Notes under the pieces: generated by a model
The model's input: only the letters and a program-made list of their open reading frames with translations
Told to the model about the DNA's origin: nothing
Database searches by the model: none
Source of the DNA: Bacillota bacterium
Lineage (GTDB): Bacteria; Bacillota; Clostridia; Clostridiales; Caloramatoraceae
DNA length: 54,931 nt
Direction: 5' to 3'
Assembly (NCBI GenBank): GCA_023389275.1
Contig: JAEWEN010000048.1
Location: 1 to 54,931 of the forward strand
Program-made: the position numbers and the translations under genes
Shown: one piece after another, positions 16,147-24,851 of the stretch
How the letters are laid out: each line of letters opens with the position of its first letter
Position numbering within the stretch: the first letter of the stretch is position 1

Positions 16147-17604
16147 ATGAAAATTTCACAACTAGTTAAAAATTTAGACTATATTAGCTTACAAGGAAGT
16201 GACAAAGATGTAACTAAGCTTTGCTACAGCACATCTGAAATAGAAAAAGATTCACTTTTCTTTTGTATAGTAGGATTAAAAGTTGATGGACATAGCTTTA
16301 TTGAAAAGGCTATAGAAAATGGAGCAACTACATTAGTTGTTTCAAAAGATGTTAATATTAGTGATAATATAACAGTTATAAAAGTTAAAGACACAAGAGA
16401 GGCTATGAGTATAATATCTAGTAACTTCTATAATATTCCACATGAATGTATGGATATTGTAGGAATAACAGGAACAAATGGTAAAACTACATCAACTTTT
16501 ATGATAAAGTCTATTTTAGAATCTGTAAAAAGAAAGCCATCATTAATAGGAACAATATATAACATTATAGGAGATGAAAAAGTAGAGGCTAAAAGAACAA
16601 CTCCAGAGTCTAGAGATCTTCAAAAATTATTTAGAGAAATGGTAGATAAAAAATCAGATTCTTGTATAATGGAAGTTTCTTCCCACTCTCTTGATTTAAA
16701 AAGAGTGTATGGTGTAAAATTTAAAGTTGGTATTTTCACTAATCTAACTCAAGATCATTTAGATTATCATGAAAACATGGAAAATTATTTTAATGCTAAA
16801 ATGAAGCTTTTTGAAAACTGTGAATATGCTTCTATTAATATAGATGATAGCTATGGGAAAAAAGCATATGAAATTCTTTCAAAAACATTAGGTGAAAAAG
16901 TTTTAACCTATGGATTAAGTAAAGAAAGTGATGTTTATGCATCTAATATAGCAATCGATAGTGATGGCGCTAGGTTTACAGTAAATTATAAAGAAAAAAG
17001 CGAAGAAATAATTCTTCATATACCGGGTAAATTTAATGTATATAATGCATTAGGCTGTATTACAGCAGGAATATGTCTTGGAATAGATTTAAATGATATT
17101 AAAGTAGGTCTTGATAATTTAAAAGCAGTTCCAGGAAGAAGTGAAAAGGTTGTATCTAAAAAAGGATTTACTATTATAATAGACTATGCTCATACTCCAG
17201 ATGGACTTGAAAATATTCTTGAAACTACAAAAGAATATACTAAGGGAAGATTAATATCACTATTTGGTTGTGGTGGAGATAGAGATAAAACAAAAAGACC
17301 TCTTATGGGAAAAGTTTCAGGTGAAATTGCAGATTTTTGTATAGTAACATCTGATAACCCACGTACAGAAGATCCAAACAAAATAATAGATGATATACTA
17401 CCTGGAGTTAAAGAAACAAATTGTGAATATGTTATAATAGAAAACAGAAAAGAAGCTATAAAATATGCTATAGAAAATGCAAAAAAAGATGATGTAATTG
17501 TTATAGCAGGTAAGGGACACGAAACATATCAAATACTAAAAGACGAAACAATTCATTTTGACGAAAAAGAAATTGTACTTGAGTTTCTTAAGGAGGAAAA
17601 GTAA
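16147..17604 (+). CDS. murE: UDP-MurNAc-L-Ala-D-Glu: meso-diaminopimelate ligase
   Basis: Adds the third stem-peptide residue to UDP-MurNAc-dipeptide in the cytoplasm. ATP-binding GTNGKT is at residues 109-114, and the middle ligase domain includes SSHSLDLKRV. The C-terminal domain carries DNPRTEDP (D403-R406). The DNPR signature selects meso-diaminopimelate rather than lysine, so the wall should be A1-gamma type. It has 485 residues. AGGAGG precedes the ATG. The stop overlaps the murF start by one base. It comes after a hairpin that separates it from spoVD. Confidence 0.97.
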   Translation: MKISQLVKNLDYISLQGSDKDVTKLCYSTSEIEKDSLFFCIVGLKVDGHSFIEKAIENGATTLVVSKDVNISDNITVIKVKDTREAMSIISSNFYNIPHECMDIVGITGTNGKTTSTFMIKSILESVKRKPSLIGTIYNIIGDEKVEAKRTTPESRDLQKLFREMVDKKSDSCIMEVSSHSLDLKRVYGVKFKVGIFTNLTQDHLDYHENMENYFNAKMKLFENCEYASINIDDSYGKKAYEILSKTLGEKVLTYGLSKESDVYASNIAIDSDGARFTVNYKEKSEEIILHIPGKFNVYNALGCITAGICLGIDLNDIKVGLDNLKAVPGRSEKVVSKKGFTIIIDYAHTPDGLENILETTKEYTKGRLISLFGCGGDRDKTKRPLMGKVSGEIADFCIVTSDNPRTEDPNKIIDDILPGVKETNCEYVIIENRKEAIKYAIENAKKDDVIVIAGKGHETYQILKDETIHFDEKEIVLEFLKEEK

Positions 17605-18968
17605 TGAAAAAATTATCCCTAGATGAGATTATTAATCTATTACAAGGAGAAGTAGTTAATTATAAAAAAGATTTAATAGTTAATGGGATTTCTACAGATA
17701 CTAGAAGTATAAAAAAAGGGGATGTGTTTATCGCCCTTAAAGGTGAAAATTTTAATGGAAACAAATTTGTAAACTTAGCTGAAGAAAATGGAGCAATATG
17801 CGCAGTTGTATCAGAAAAAGTAGAGTGTAATATACCAACAATAATTGTAGAAAATACACTTTATGCCCTAGGAAGTATAGCTTCATACTATAGACAAAAA
17901 TTTGATATATCTTTTATAGCTGTAACTGGAAGTGCAGGTAAAACTTCTACAAAAGAAGTTATTGCATCTGTTTTAGAAGAAGGTTTTTCAGTTCATAAAA
18001 CAGAAAAAAACTTTAATAATGAAATAGGACTTCCTCATACAATATTTAAGTTAGATTCTAATCATGAGGTTTCTGTTGTTGAAATGGGAATGAATAACTT
18101 TCATGAAATAGAAAGACTATCTAAAATAGCAAAACCTAATATAGGTGTTATAACAAATATTGGAACAGCACATATAGAAAACTTAAAAAGTAGAGAGGGT
18201 ATTTTTAAAGCAAAGATGGAAATTACATCTTGCTTTGATAAAAACAGTATTCTTATAGTTAATGGAGACGACGACTATTTAAAAACTATAAATAATACTT
18301 TATATAAGGTTATTAAGGTTTCAATAAAGGGAAATGGAGATTATAATGCTTATAACATTATAGACAAAGGAGAAGAAGGTGTAGAATTTACTACTATCTA
18401 TAAGGGAAAAGAAGAGGTTATAAAAATAAATTCTCCAGGGTTATATAATGTTTACAATGCATTAGTATCTATTGCAATTGGAGAAATCCTAAATATGGAT
18501 ATTGATTTAATAAAAAAAGGTGTATATAACTTTGTACCATGTGGCATGAGAATGAATGTAAAAAATCTTGATAATATTAAGATAATTGAAGATTGCTACA
18601 ACGCTAATCCAGAATCAATGAAAGAGTCTTTAAATGTTTTAAAATCCTTTAAAGGAGATAGAAAAATAGCAATACTTGGAGATATGTTTGAGTTAGGAGA
18701 TTATGCTGAAACAGGACATAGACAAGTAGGAGAATTTATTAAAGACAAAGCAGATATACTTATAGCTATTGGAAATAATGCAAAATACATTCATGATGAA
18801 GCAAATAAATTTATAGAATCAGTTTATTTTGAAAACAAGATTGATGCTGAAAAATATATTAAAAGTATTATTAGAAACAAAGATGTACTTTTAGTTAAAG
18901 CATCAAGAGGTATGAAGCTTGAAACTATTATTGACTATATAATTAAAGACGTAGAGAGGGGAAACTAA
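17604..18968 (+). CDS. murF: UDP-MurNAc-tripeptide: D-alanyl-D-alanine ligase
   Basis: Completes the UDP-MurNAc-pentapeptide by adding D-Ala-D-Ala. ATP loop TGSAGKTSTKE is near residue 111. EMGMNNFHEIERLS, the GVITNIGTAHIENL block and the C-terminal EDCYNANPESMKESL are all Mur-ligase F signatures. It has 454 residues, normal size. Its ATG shares one base with the murE stop, and AAGGAGG lies in the murE end, so the pair is translationally coupled. mraY follows one base after its stop. Confidence 0.97.
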   Translation: MKKLSLDEIINLLQGEVVNYKKDLIVNGISTDTRSIKKGDVFIALKGENFNGNKFVNLAEENGAICAVVSEKVECNIPTIIVENTLYALGSIASYYRQKFDISFIAVTGSAGKTSTKEVIASVLEEGFSVHKTEKNFNNEIGLPHTIFKLDSNHEVSVVEMGMNNFHEIERLSKIAKPNIGVITNIGTAHIENLKSREGIFKAKMEITSCFDKNSILIVNGDDDYLKTINNTLYKVIKVSIKGNGDYNAYNIIDKGEEGVEFTTIYKGKEEVIKINSPGLYNVYNALVSIAIGEILNMDIDLIKKGVYNFVPCGMRMNVKNLDNIKIIEDCYNANPESMKESLNVLKSFKGDRKIAILGDMFELGDYAETGHRQVGEFIKDKADILIAIGNNAKYIHDEANKFIESVYFENKIDAEKYIKSIIRNKDVLLVKASRGMKLETIIDYIIKDVERGN

Positions 18969-18969
18969 A

Positions 18970-19923
18970 ATGCAACTTACAATTTTAGCCGCAGTTATTG
19001 CTTTTTTAATAGTTTTATTATTAGGACCACTTGTTATACCAGCTTTAAAAAAATTTAAATTTGGTCAAAGTATTAGAGAAGAAGGACCTAAAAGTCACCA
19101 AGTAAAAGCAGGAACTCCAACAATGGGAGGAGTAATGTTTATAATATCTTTATTTATTACATCTATTGTAGTTTTTAGAGATGTAACAGGTGCTTTAATA
19201 GTTGCTCTTATAACAACTGTTGGTTATGGAGTAATAGGTCTTTTAGATGACAGTTTAAAAATAATTAGAAAAAAAAATCTTGGCCTACGTGCATATCAAA
19301 AGCTTATAGGACAGGTAACATTTGCACTTATTTTAACTATATTTGCTTATAAAAATATAGGTAGCGATGTACACATACCTTTTACTAATATGTTAGTTGA
19401 TTTAGGATGGGTTTACATACCTTTTATGGTGTTTGTTATAGTTGGAGCAACAAATGCTGTTAATTTAACAGATGGCTTAGATGGACTAGCATCAGGAGTT
19501 ACTTTAATAATAAGTGTATTCTTTGCAGTTGTAACATATGGACTTGGAAAAGGAGATTTATCTGTATTTTGTGGAGCATTAGCAGGGTCACTTCTTGGGT
19601 TTTTAAAGTATAACTCTTATCCTGCAAAGGTTTTTATGGGAGATACAGGGTCTCTTGCTTTAGGTGGAGCAGTATCAGCACTTGCTATTTTGCTAAAAAT
19701 GCCATTTATTCTAGTAATAGTTGGCTTTATATATGTTGTCGAAGTTTTATCAGTAATTATTCAAGTAACATCTTTTAAATTAACAGGTAAAAGAGTTTTT
19801 AAAATGAGTCCAATACATCATCATTTTGAAGCGTGTAAGTGGCATGAAACAAAAATAGTTGCTTTATTTTGTATTATAACTGCAATATGTTGTCTTATAG
19901 GGTTCTTAGCTATTAGTTTTTAA
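18970..19923 (+). CDS. mraY: Phospho-MurNAc-pentapeptide transferase
   Basis: Integral membrane enzyme that makes lipid I by moving phospho-MurNAc-pentapeptide to undecaprenyl phosphate. Conserved cytoplasmic loops are visible: LLDDSLKI, the NAVNLTDGLDGLASG aspartates, FMGDTGSLALGG and the histidine loop SPIHHHFE. About ten hydrophobic segments fit the fold. It has 317 residues. It follows murF directly. In many Firmicutes murD comes next; here spoVE follows after 15 bp instead. Confidence 0.97.
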   Translation: MQLTILAAVIAFLIVLLLGPLVIPALKKFKFGQSIREEGPKSHQVKAGTPTMGGVMFIISLFITSIVVFRDVTGALIVALITTVGYGVIGLLDDSLKIIRKKNLGLRAYQKLIGQVTFALILTIFAYKNIGSDVHIPFTNMLVDLGWVYIPFMVFVIVGATNAVNLTDGLDGLASGVTLIISVFFAVVTYGLGKGDLSVFCGALAGSLLGFLKYNSYPAKVFMGDTGSLALGGAVSALAILLKMPFILVIVGFIYVVEVLSVIIQVTSFKLTGKRVFKMSPIHHHFEACKWHETKIVALFCIITAICCLIGFLAISF

Positions 19924-19938
19924 AATAGGAGGACTTAA

Positions 19939-21048
19939 ATGAAAGAAAAAAGAAAATCTATTGATTTTGTACTTTTTATAGTAATACTTACTTTACTTGC
20001 AGTAGGTCTTGTTATGATATTTAGTGCAAGTATGGTAACTGATTTACAAAGGCATCAAGATGGATATTACCATCTTAAAAGACAAGCAATATGGAGTGTA
20101 CTTGGTATAGCTGCTATGATTTTTGCATCAAATATAGATTTTAGAGTTTATAGAAATCCAAAATTTATAAAATTCTCTATGATATTTATTATAATATGTC
20201 TTATAGCAGTTTTATTTACTAGAGATGTTAAAGGGGCTAGTAGATGGCTAGGATTTGGAAGCTTATCATTTCAGCCTTCAGAGCTTGCTAAAATAATACT
20301 TATTATATTTTTAGCAAACTTTTTAGCTAAAAGAGGAGAACATGTTAAAAGCTTTTTAAAAGGTGTTGTTCCAACACTTGGAGTTGCAGTGATATTTGCA
20401 GGACTTATACTGCTTCAACCTAATATGAGTACAGCAGTTATTTTAGTTGCAACATCATTTTGTATGCTATTTGTATCTGGAGCTAAATGGTCTCATTTAG
20501 GTGGAATTGCAGGTAGTGGAGTTTTAGTTGCAGCAGCTTTTGCAATGTCTGCTGATTACAGACGTAAAAGGGTATTTGCCTTTTTAGATCCATGGCAAGA
20601 TCCACTAGGAGATGGATATCAAGCAATTCAGTCTCTTTATGGAATTGGAGCTGGAGGATTTTTTGGAATGGGTCTTGGTCAGTCAAGACAAAAGTGGATG
20701 TATATTCCTGAGGCACAAAATGACTTTATATTTGCTATAATCGGTGAAGAGCTAGGGTTTATAGGCGTATTTTTCGTTATATCTTTATTTGGAATATTAA
20801 TTTGGAGAGGGTTTAAAATAGCTATAAACTGTCAAGATAAATTTGGAACACTACTTGCAACAGGTATAACAGCTTTCATAGCTATTCAAGCAAGTATAAA
20901 TCTTTTAGTTGTTTCATCTTTTATGCCAGTTACAGGTGTTACTTTACCACTTATAAGTTACGGAGGAAGTTCCTTAATATTTACTTTAGGATCCCTTGGA
21001 ATCCTACTTAATATATCTCGCTATAGCAAGAGAAACGGAGTTGAATAA
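19939..21048 (+). CDS. spoVE: SEDS peptidoglycan polymerase SpoVE/FtsW
   Basis: Multi-pass SEDS glycosyltransferase of 369 residues that polymerises lipid II alongside a class B PBP, here presumably SpoVD. Signatures are the conserved PEAQNDFIFAIIGEELGF loop and LPLISYGGSSLI near the C-terminus, along with about ten membrane segments. Position between mraY and murG matches spoVE. It could equally act as the division FtsW, because SpoVE and FtsW are hard to separate by sequence alone. An AGGAGG site precedes the ATG. Confidence 0.93.
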   Translation: MKEKRKSIDFVLFIVILTLLAVGLVMIFSASMVTDLQRHQDGYYHLKRQAIWSVLGIAAMIFASNIDFRVYRNPKFIKFSMIFIIICLIAVLFTRDVKGASRWLGFGSLSFQPSELAKIILIIFLANFLAKRGEHVKSFLKGVVPTLGVAVIFAGLILLQPNMSTAVILVATSFCMLFVSGAKWSHLGGIAGSGVLVAAAFAMSADYRRKRVFAFLDPWQDPLGDGYQAIQSLYGIGAGGFFGMGLGQSRQKWMYIPEAQNDFIFAIIGEELGFIGVFFVISLFGILIWRGFKIAINCQDKFGTLLATGITAFIAIQASINLLVVSSFMPVTGVTLPLISYGGSSLIFTLGSLGILLNISRYSKRNGVE

Positions 21049-21050
21049 AA

Positions 21051-22154
21051 ATGAGAGTTATTATTTCAGGAGGCGGAACCGGAGGACATATTTATCCCGG
21101 TGTAGCAATTGCTAAAAAAATAAAAGAATATGATAAAAATGCTGAGATACTATTTATAGGAAGTAAAAATGGTTTAGAAGGAAAATTAGTTCCGAAAGAA
21201 GGATTTAATATAAAATTTATAGAAGTAGAGGGACTTAATAAAAAGGTTTCAGCAAAAACAATATCAGCTGTAGGAAAAGCTTTTAAAGGTTGTTCTATGG
21301 CAAATAAAATAATAAAAGAATTTAAGCCAGATATTGTTGTAGGAACAGGTGGATATGTTTGTGGTCCAGTTGTTTTATCAGCGTCATTAAAAGGTATACC
21401 TACAATAATACATGAACAAAATGCTATTCCTGGTATGACAAATAAAATATTATCTAAGGTAGTAAAGAAAATAGCTGTTACTTTTAAAGAATCTGAACAG
21501 TATTTTCCAAAGAAAAAGGTTGTTTATACAGGAAATCCTATAAGAAGCCAGATTCTTAATGCAGATCCTGTAGTTTCAAGGGAAAAACTTGGGTTCTCAA
21601 AGGATAAGAAATTAGTGTTAGTAGTTGGAGGTAGTAGAGGTGCTAAAAATGTTAATAAAGCAGCTATAGATATGCTACCAGACATTAAGAAAAATAATAT
21701 GCAAATGCTTTTTATAACTGGTGAAGTAGGTTATAAAGATATTATGGCGGATATAGAAAAAAAAGGATATAATTTAAGTGATGATATAAAAGTATTACCT
21801 TATCTTTATGAAATGGAAAATGCTTTAGCTGCATGTGATATTATAATAAGTAGAGCAGGAGCTACTATATTATCTGAAATTACAGCACTAGGTATACCTT
21901 CAATTTTAATTCCATCACCTTATGTAGCAAATAATCATCAAGAATTAAATGCTAACTCAGTGGAGAAAAACGGTGCCGCTGTTAAGGTTAAAGAATCAGA
22001 ATTAAAGGATAACATTTTAGGTAAAACACTAGTTTCAATTATAAATGATAGTGAAAAAATGAAAAGCATGAAAACAGCATCTAAAAATATTGGTATATTA
22101 GATGCAGCTGATAAAATTTATAGAATAATATTAAGTTTAAAATCTTCAAAATAA
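21051..22154 (+). CDS. murG: Lipid II synthase MurG (GlcNAc transferase)
   Basis: Peripheral membrane GT-B glycosyltransferase that adds GlcNAc to lipid I. N-terminal GGGTGGHIYPGVAIA and the G-loop GTGGYVCGPV are clear. The donor-binding C-terminal domain has VVGGSRGAKNVN, ISRAGATILSEI and the IPSPYVANNHQELNA block. It has 367 residues, full length. The start is two bases after the spoVE stop. It completes the lipid-II branch of this cluster. Confidence 0.97.
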   Translation: MRVIISGGGTGGHIYPGVAIAKKIKEYDKNAEILFIGSKNGLEGKLVPKEGFNIKFIEVEGLNKKVSAKTISAVGKAFKGCSMANKIIKEFKPDIVVGTGGYVCGPVVLSASLKGIPTIIHEQNAIPGMTNKILSKVVKKIAVTFKESEQYFPKKKVVYTGNPIRSQILNADPVVSREKLGFSKDKKLVLVVGGSRGAKNVNKAAIDMLPDIKKNNMQMLFITGEVGYKDIMADIEKKGYNLSDDIKVLPYLYEMENALAACDIIISRAGATILSEITALGIPSILIPSPYVANNHQELNANSVEKNGAAVKVKESELKDNILGKTLVSIINDSEKMKSMKTASKNIGILDAADKIYRIILSLKSSK

Positions 22155-22170
22155 TATTAAGAGGTTTATT

Positions 22171-22914
22171 ATGGGAAAAGGCAAAAAAGTAAAAAAGGCC
22201 TATAAAAGAAAAATTCTTATAAATTTATCAATACTTATAATAATATTAGGAATAGTGGCTGGAATAGGGTTAAAGTCCAGCTATTTCCTTATTCAAAAAG
22301 TAGAAGTTACAAATAATAAAATTGTAACTAAAGAGGAAATAGAGATATTATCTAAATTAAAAGGGAAAAATATATTTTTATTGAATAAAGAAAATACAAT
22401 TAATAATATAAAAACTAATCCCTATATTGAAAGTGTTGAGATAAAAAGGAATTTTCCATCTAAGGTTTCAGTTAAAGTAAATGAAAAGAAAATAGGAGCT
22501 TTTATAAAGCTTAATGAAGGATATGTAAATATAGATGATGAAGGAAAAATGGTACAAATTGTTTCTGAATCTTTAGAAGGAAAGGTACCAATACTAAAGA
22601 ATATACCTATAAATAAATATACTCCTAACGAGTATGTTTATAATAAGGTAGAACAACAAGAAGCTTTAAAGGCATGTTTAAAGCTACTAGATCTTAAAGA
22701 GTGTCATGGTGTATTTAAAGAGTTAGATATATCAGATCCATATAATATAAAACTAACATCTTCTACAGAAGTTGAATTTAATGTAGGAAGTAAAGTTAAT
22801 ATAGACTATAAAATATCCTATGCTTTATCTATATTAAATAGTAATGATATTAAGAACCAAAAAGGTTATGTAAAAGTTTTAGATGATGGAACAGCTACTT
22901 TTAAAAAATACTAA
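22171..22914 (+). CDS. divIB: Cell division protein DivIB/FtsQ
   Basis: Bitopic divisome protein of 247 residues. It has a basic cytoplasmic tail, one membrane helix (about residues 14-34), then a POTRA domain. That domain begins LIQKVEVTNNKIVTKEEI and includes NPYIESVEIKRNFPSKVSVKV. A beta domain follows. In the family it regulates FtsL/DivIC and the septal synthases. The position between murG and the DUF881 genes is typical for clostridia. The ribosome site is AAGAGG. Confidence 0.9.
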   Translation: MGKGKKVKKAYKRKILINLSILIIILGIVAGIGLKSSYFLIQKVEVTNNKIVTKEEIEILSKLKGKNIFLLNKENTINNIKTNPYIESVEIKRNFPSKVSVKVNEKKIGAFIKLNEGYVNIDDEGKMVQIVSESLEGKVPILKNIPINKYTPNEYVYNKVEQQEALKACLKLLDLKECHGVFKELDISDPYNIKLTSSTEVEFNVGSKVNIDYKISYALSILNSNDIKNQKGYVKVLDDGTATFKKY

Positions 22915-22927
22915 GGGAGAGAAGTAA

Positions 22928-23641
22928 ATGAAAGACTTAAAATCCAAGATATCACTTGGTCTTGTTTTTCTAGTATTTGGGCTTATGTTATCCTTTCAAT
23001 TTAGAATAACAAACTTTGAAAAAAACGCTACTAGCCCAGGGCGTTCAGGAGACAGCTTTGCACAGGAAATAGATGAGCTTACAAAACAAAAGCAAGAGTT
23101 AAGTGTTAAGGTTGAAGATTATCAAAAGAAAATAGATGAATATGAAAAGTCAGCAGCAAGTGTTGATGAAACAGCAAGTAAAATGAAAGATGAATTAGAT
23201 GGACTTCGTGTGTTAGCTGGACTTACTGACGTTGAAGGTGAGGGCGTTATAATTACAATTTCTCCGGTTATGGATGTTACAACTAAAATTTTAAGACCTG
23301 TTCAAGATAGAGATATACTAGATACAGTTAATGAGCTTTTAGCAGCAGGAGCTGAGGCAATATCTATTAATGATGAACGTCATGTTAGTGTAACTCCAAT
23401 TAGAGAAGCAGGAAATATGATAAAGGTAAATAGTAGTAAGTTTAGTTCCGCTGAGCCTTTTGTTATAAAAGCAATTGGAAATCCTAAGGTTCTTGAAGGA
23501 GCATTTAATATGCCACTAAGTGTAGCAGATGTTATTAGAAATCAAAGTGGTTGTGACTTTAAAATAGAAAGTAATAAAAAAATTAAAATATTAAAATATA
23601 ACAAAAGTGTAGACTATAAGCATATTGAAACAGGAAGGTGA
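22928..23641 (+). CDS. DUF881 membrane-anchored protein, copy 1 (YlxW/YlxX-like)
   Basis: 237 residues: an N-terminal signal-anchor (LKSKISLGLVFLVFGLMLSF), a coiled coil (about residues 45-95), then the DUF881 domain. The domain contains LTDVEGEGVIITIS, the VNELLAAGAEAISINDERHV block and PFVIKAIGNPKVLEGAFN. Exact function is not known to me. The family sits in division clusters of Firmicutes, next to sbp and ftsA. A second copy lies just beyond sbp. The stop codon TGA overlaps the sbp ribosome-site region. Confidence 0.88.
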   Translation: MKDLKSKISLGLVFLVFGLMLSFQFRITNFEKNATSPGRSGDSFAQEIDELTKQKQELSVKVEDYQKKIDEYEKSAASVDETASKMKDELDGLRVLAGLTDVEGEGVIITISPVMDVTTKILRPVQDRDILDTVNELLAAGAEAISINDERHVSVTPIREAGNMIKVNSSKFSSAEPFVIKAIGNPKVLEGAFNMPLSVADVIRNQSGCDFKIESNKKIKILKYNKSVDYKHIETGR

Positions 23642-23646
23642 TTAAG

Positions 23647-24018
23647 ATGATACCATTAATAGGATTAATAATAGGAATACTTATAGGGTCATTTTTAAAT
23701 ATAGATATCCCTACTGCTTTCATGTCATATATGCCAGTAGCTATATTAGCAGCACTAGATTCTATATTTGGAGGAGTTAGAGCTACTTTAGAGAAAAAAT
23801 TTGATACAAATATATTTGTATCTGGTTTTTTTGGTAATGTATTATTAGCAGCTGTTCTTACATATTTAGGAGATAAATTAAATGTTCCAATGTATTTAGC
23901 AGCAGTATTTGTATTTGGAGGAAGACTATTTAATAACTTTGCATTTATAAGAAGAATTATATTTGAAAAAAAGAAAGATTCTATTGTGGAGGAAACAAAT
24001 GAAGAAGGTGAAAGTTAA
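23647..24018 (+). CDS. sbp: Small basic protein Sbp (DUF1290)
   Basis: A 123-residue integral membrane protein with about three to four hydrophobic segments: IPLIGLIIGILIGSFL, then VAILAALDSIFGGVRATLEKKFD, then the GFFGNVLLAAVLTYLGDKL segment. This matches DUF1290, called Sbp in Bacillus; its role is not established. ATG 23647 is chosen, eight bases after AGGAAGG; the alternative GTG at 23638 overlaps that site and the previous stop. Its end overlaps the second DUF881 gene by 20 bases. Confidence 0.88.
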   Translation: MIPLIGLIIGILIGSFLNIDIPTAFMSYMPVAILAALDSIFGGVRATLEKKFDTNIFVSGFFGNVLLAAVLTYLGDKLNVPMYLAAVFVFGGRLFNNFAFIRRIIFEKKKDSIVEETNEEGES

Positions 24019-24739
24019 CCAAGGAAAGCTTTTGTTACTTTTTACAGGTATATTATCAGGTATACTTTTGGTTGTTTTCATACTTAATAATCCTTATCAG
24101 TCAACAAAAATACTTACTTATGACCAATATAAAAACATGCAAATAAAGATAAACACTTTAAAAGCAGAAAATAAAGGTCTTTATAAAAAATATTCTGAAC
24201 TTGAATATAAACTTAAAAAGTATCAAGAAGCTGGTGAAGAAGTAGAAGAGAAAATTAATAAAACAATAAAAGAGGAGCTTGATTATATAAAGCTTTTTTA
24301 TGGATTAACAGAGGTTACAGGTTCAGGGGTTACAATAATACTAGATGACAATAGAAAAGAAGAGTATAATACCCAATTAGAAGCAGATAACAGTGTTGTA
24401 CATAATATAGACCTTTATGAAACTGCTAATGAATTAAGAAATGCAGGAGCAGAGGCAATAGCAATAAATGGCTATAGAGTAACTGCACAGTCTAGAATAA
24501 CCTGTGAAGGACCGATTATAATGATTGATGGCAATAATATAGTTCCACCATTTGAAATAGATGTTATAGGAGACATTAATGCACTTGAATATACAATGTC
24601 TTCACAAGAAAATAAATTTTCTCAACTTAATTTAAGAGGACTTTTTATAGAATCTAAATCATTTGATGAAAAAACACTTCCTGAATATAAAGGTAAAAAC
24701 GATACAATTTACATGAAAGAGATTAAGTATTCTAAGTAA
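23999..24739 (+). CDS. DUF881 membrane-anchored protein, copy 2
   Basis: 246 residues. Architecture matches copy 1: signal-anchor (LLLLFTGILSGILLVVFIL), coiled coil (about 45-85), then DUF881 with LTEVTGSGVTIILDDN, the TANELRNAGAEAIAINGYRV block and PFEIDVIGDINALEY. The ATG at 23999 follows TGGAGG and starts inside sbp, so translation is probably coupled. Its sequence is clearly diverged from copy 1, so the duplication is old. Together the trio forms a DUF881-DUF1290-DUF881 block before ftsA. Confidence 0.88.
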   Translation: MKKVKVNQGKLLLLFTGILSGILLVVFILNNPYQSTKILTYDQYKNMQIKINTLKAENKGLYKKYSELEYKLKKYQEAGEEVEEKINKTIKEELDYIKLFYGLTEVTGSGVTIILDDNRKEEYNTQLEADNSVVHNIDLYETANELRNAGAEAIAINGYRVTAQSRITCEGPIIMIDGNNIVPPFEIDVIGDINALEYTMSSQENKFSQLNLRGLFIESKSFDEKTLPEYKGKNDTIYMKEIKYSK

Positions 24740-24851
24740 GTATAAAAAAATAAAATTATTAAAAGGAATATTGACTTTTATGTTGAATAATAAAACTGAT
24801 AAAGATAATTCTAAAAAAGTGCTCAAACTAAAAAAGGAGGTTATTTACTAA

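Noticed and set aside
24740..24851. Separate promoter for ftsA at TTGACT (24771)
   Set aside because: No -10 box at acceptable spacing. TTGAAT/GATAAT further down has a 15-bp spacer. The evidence is too weak to list.
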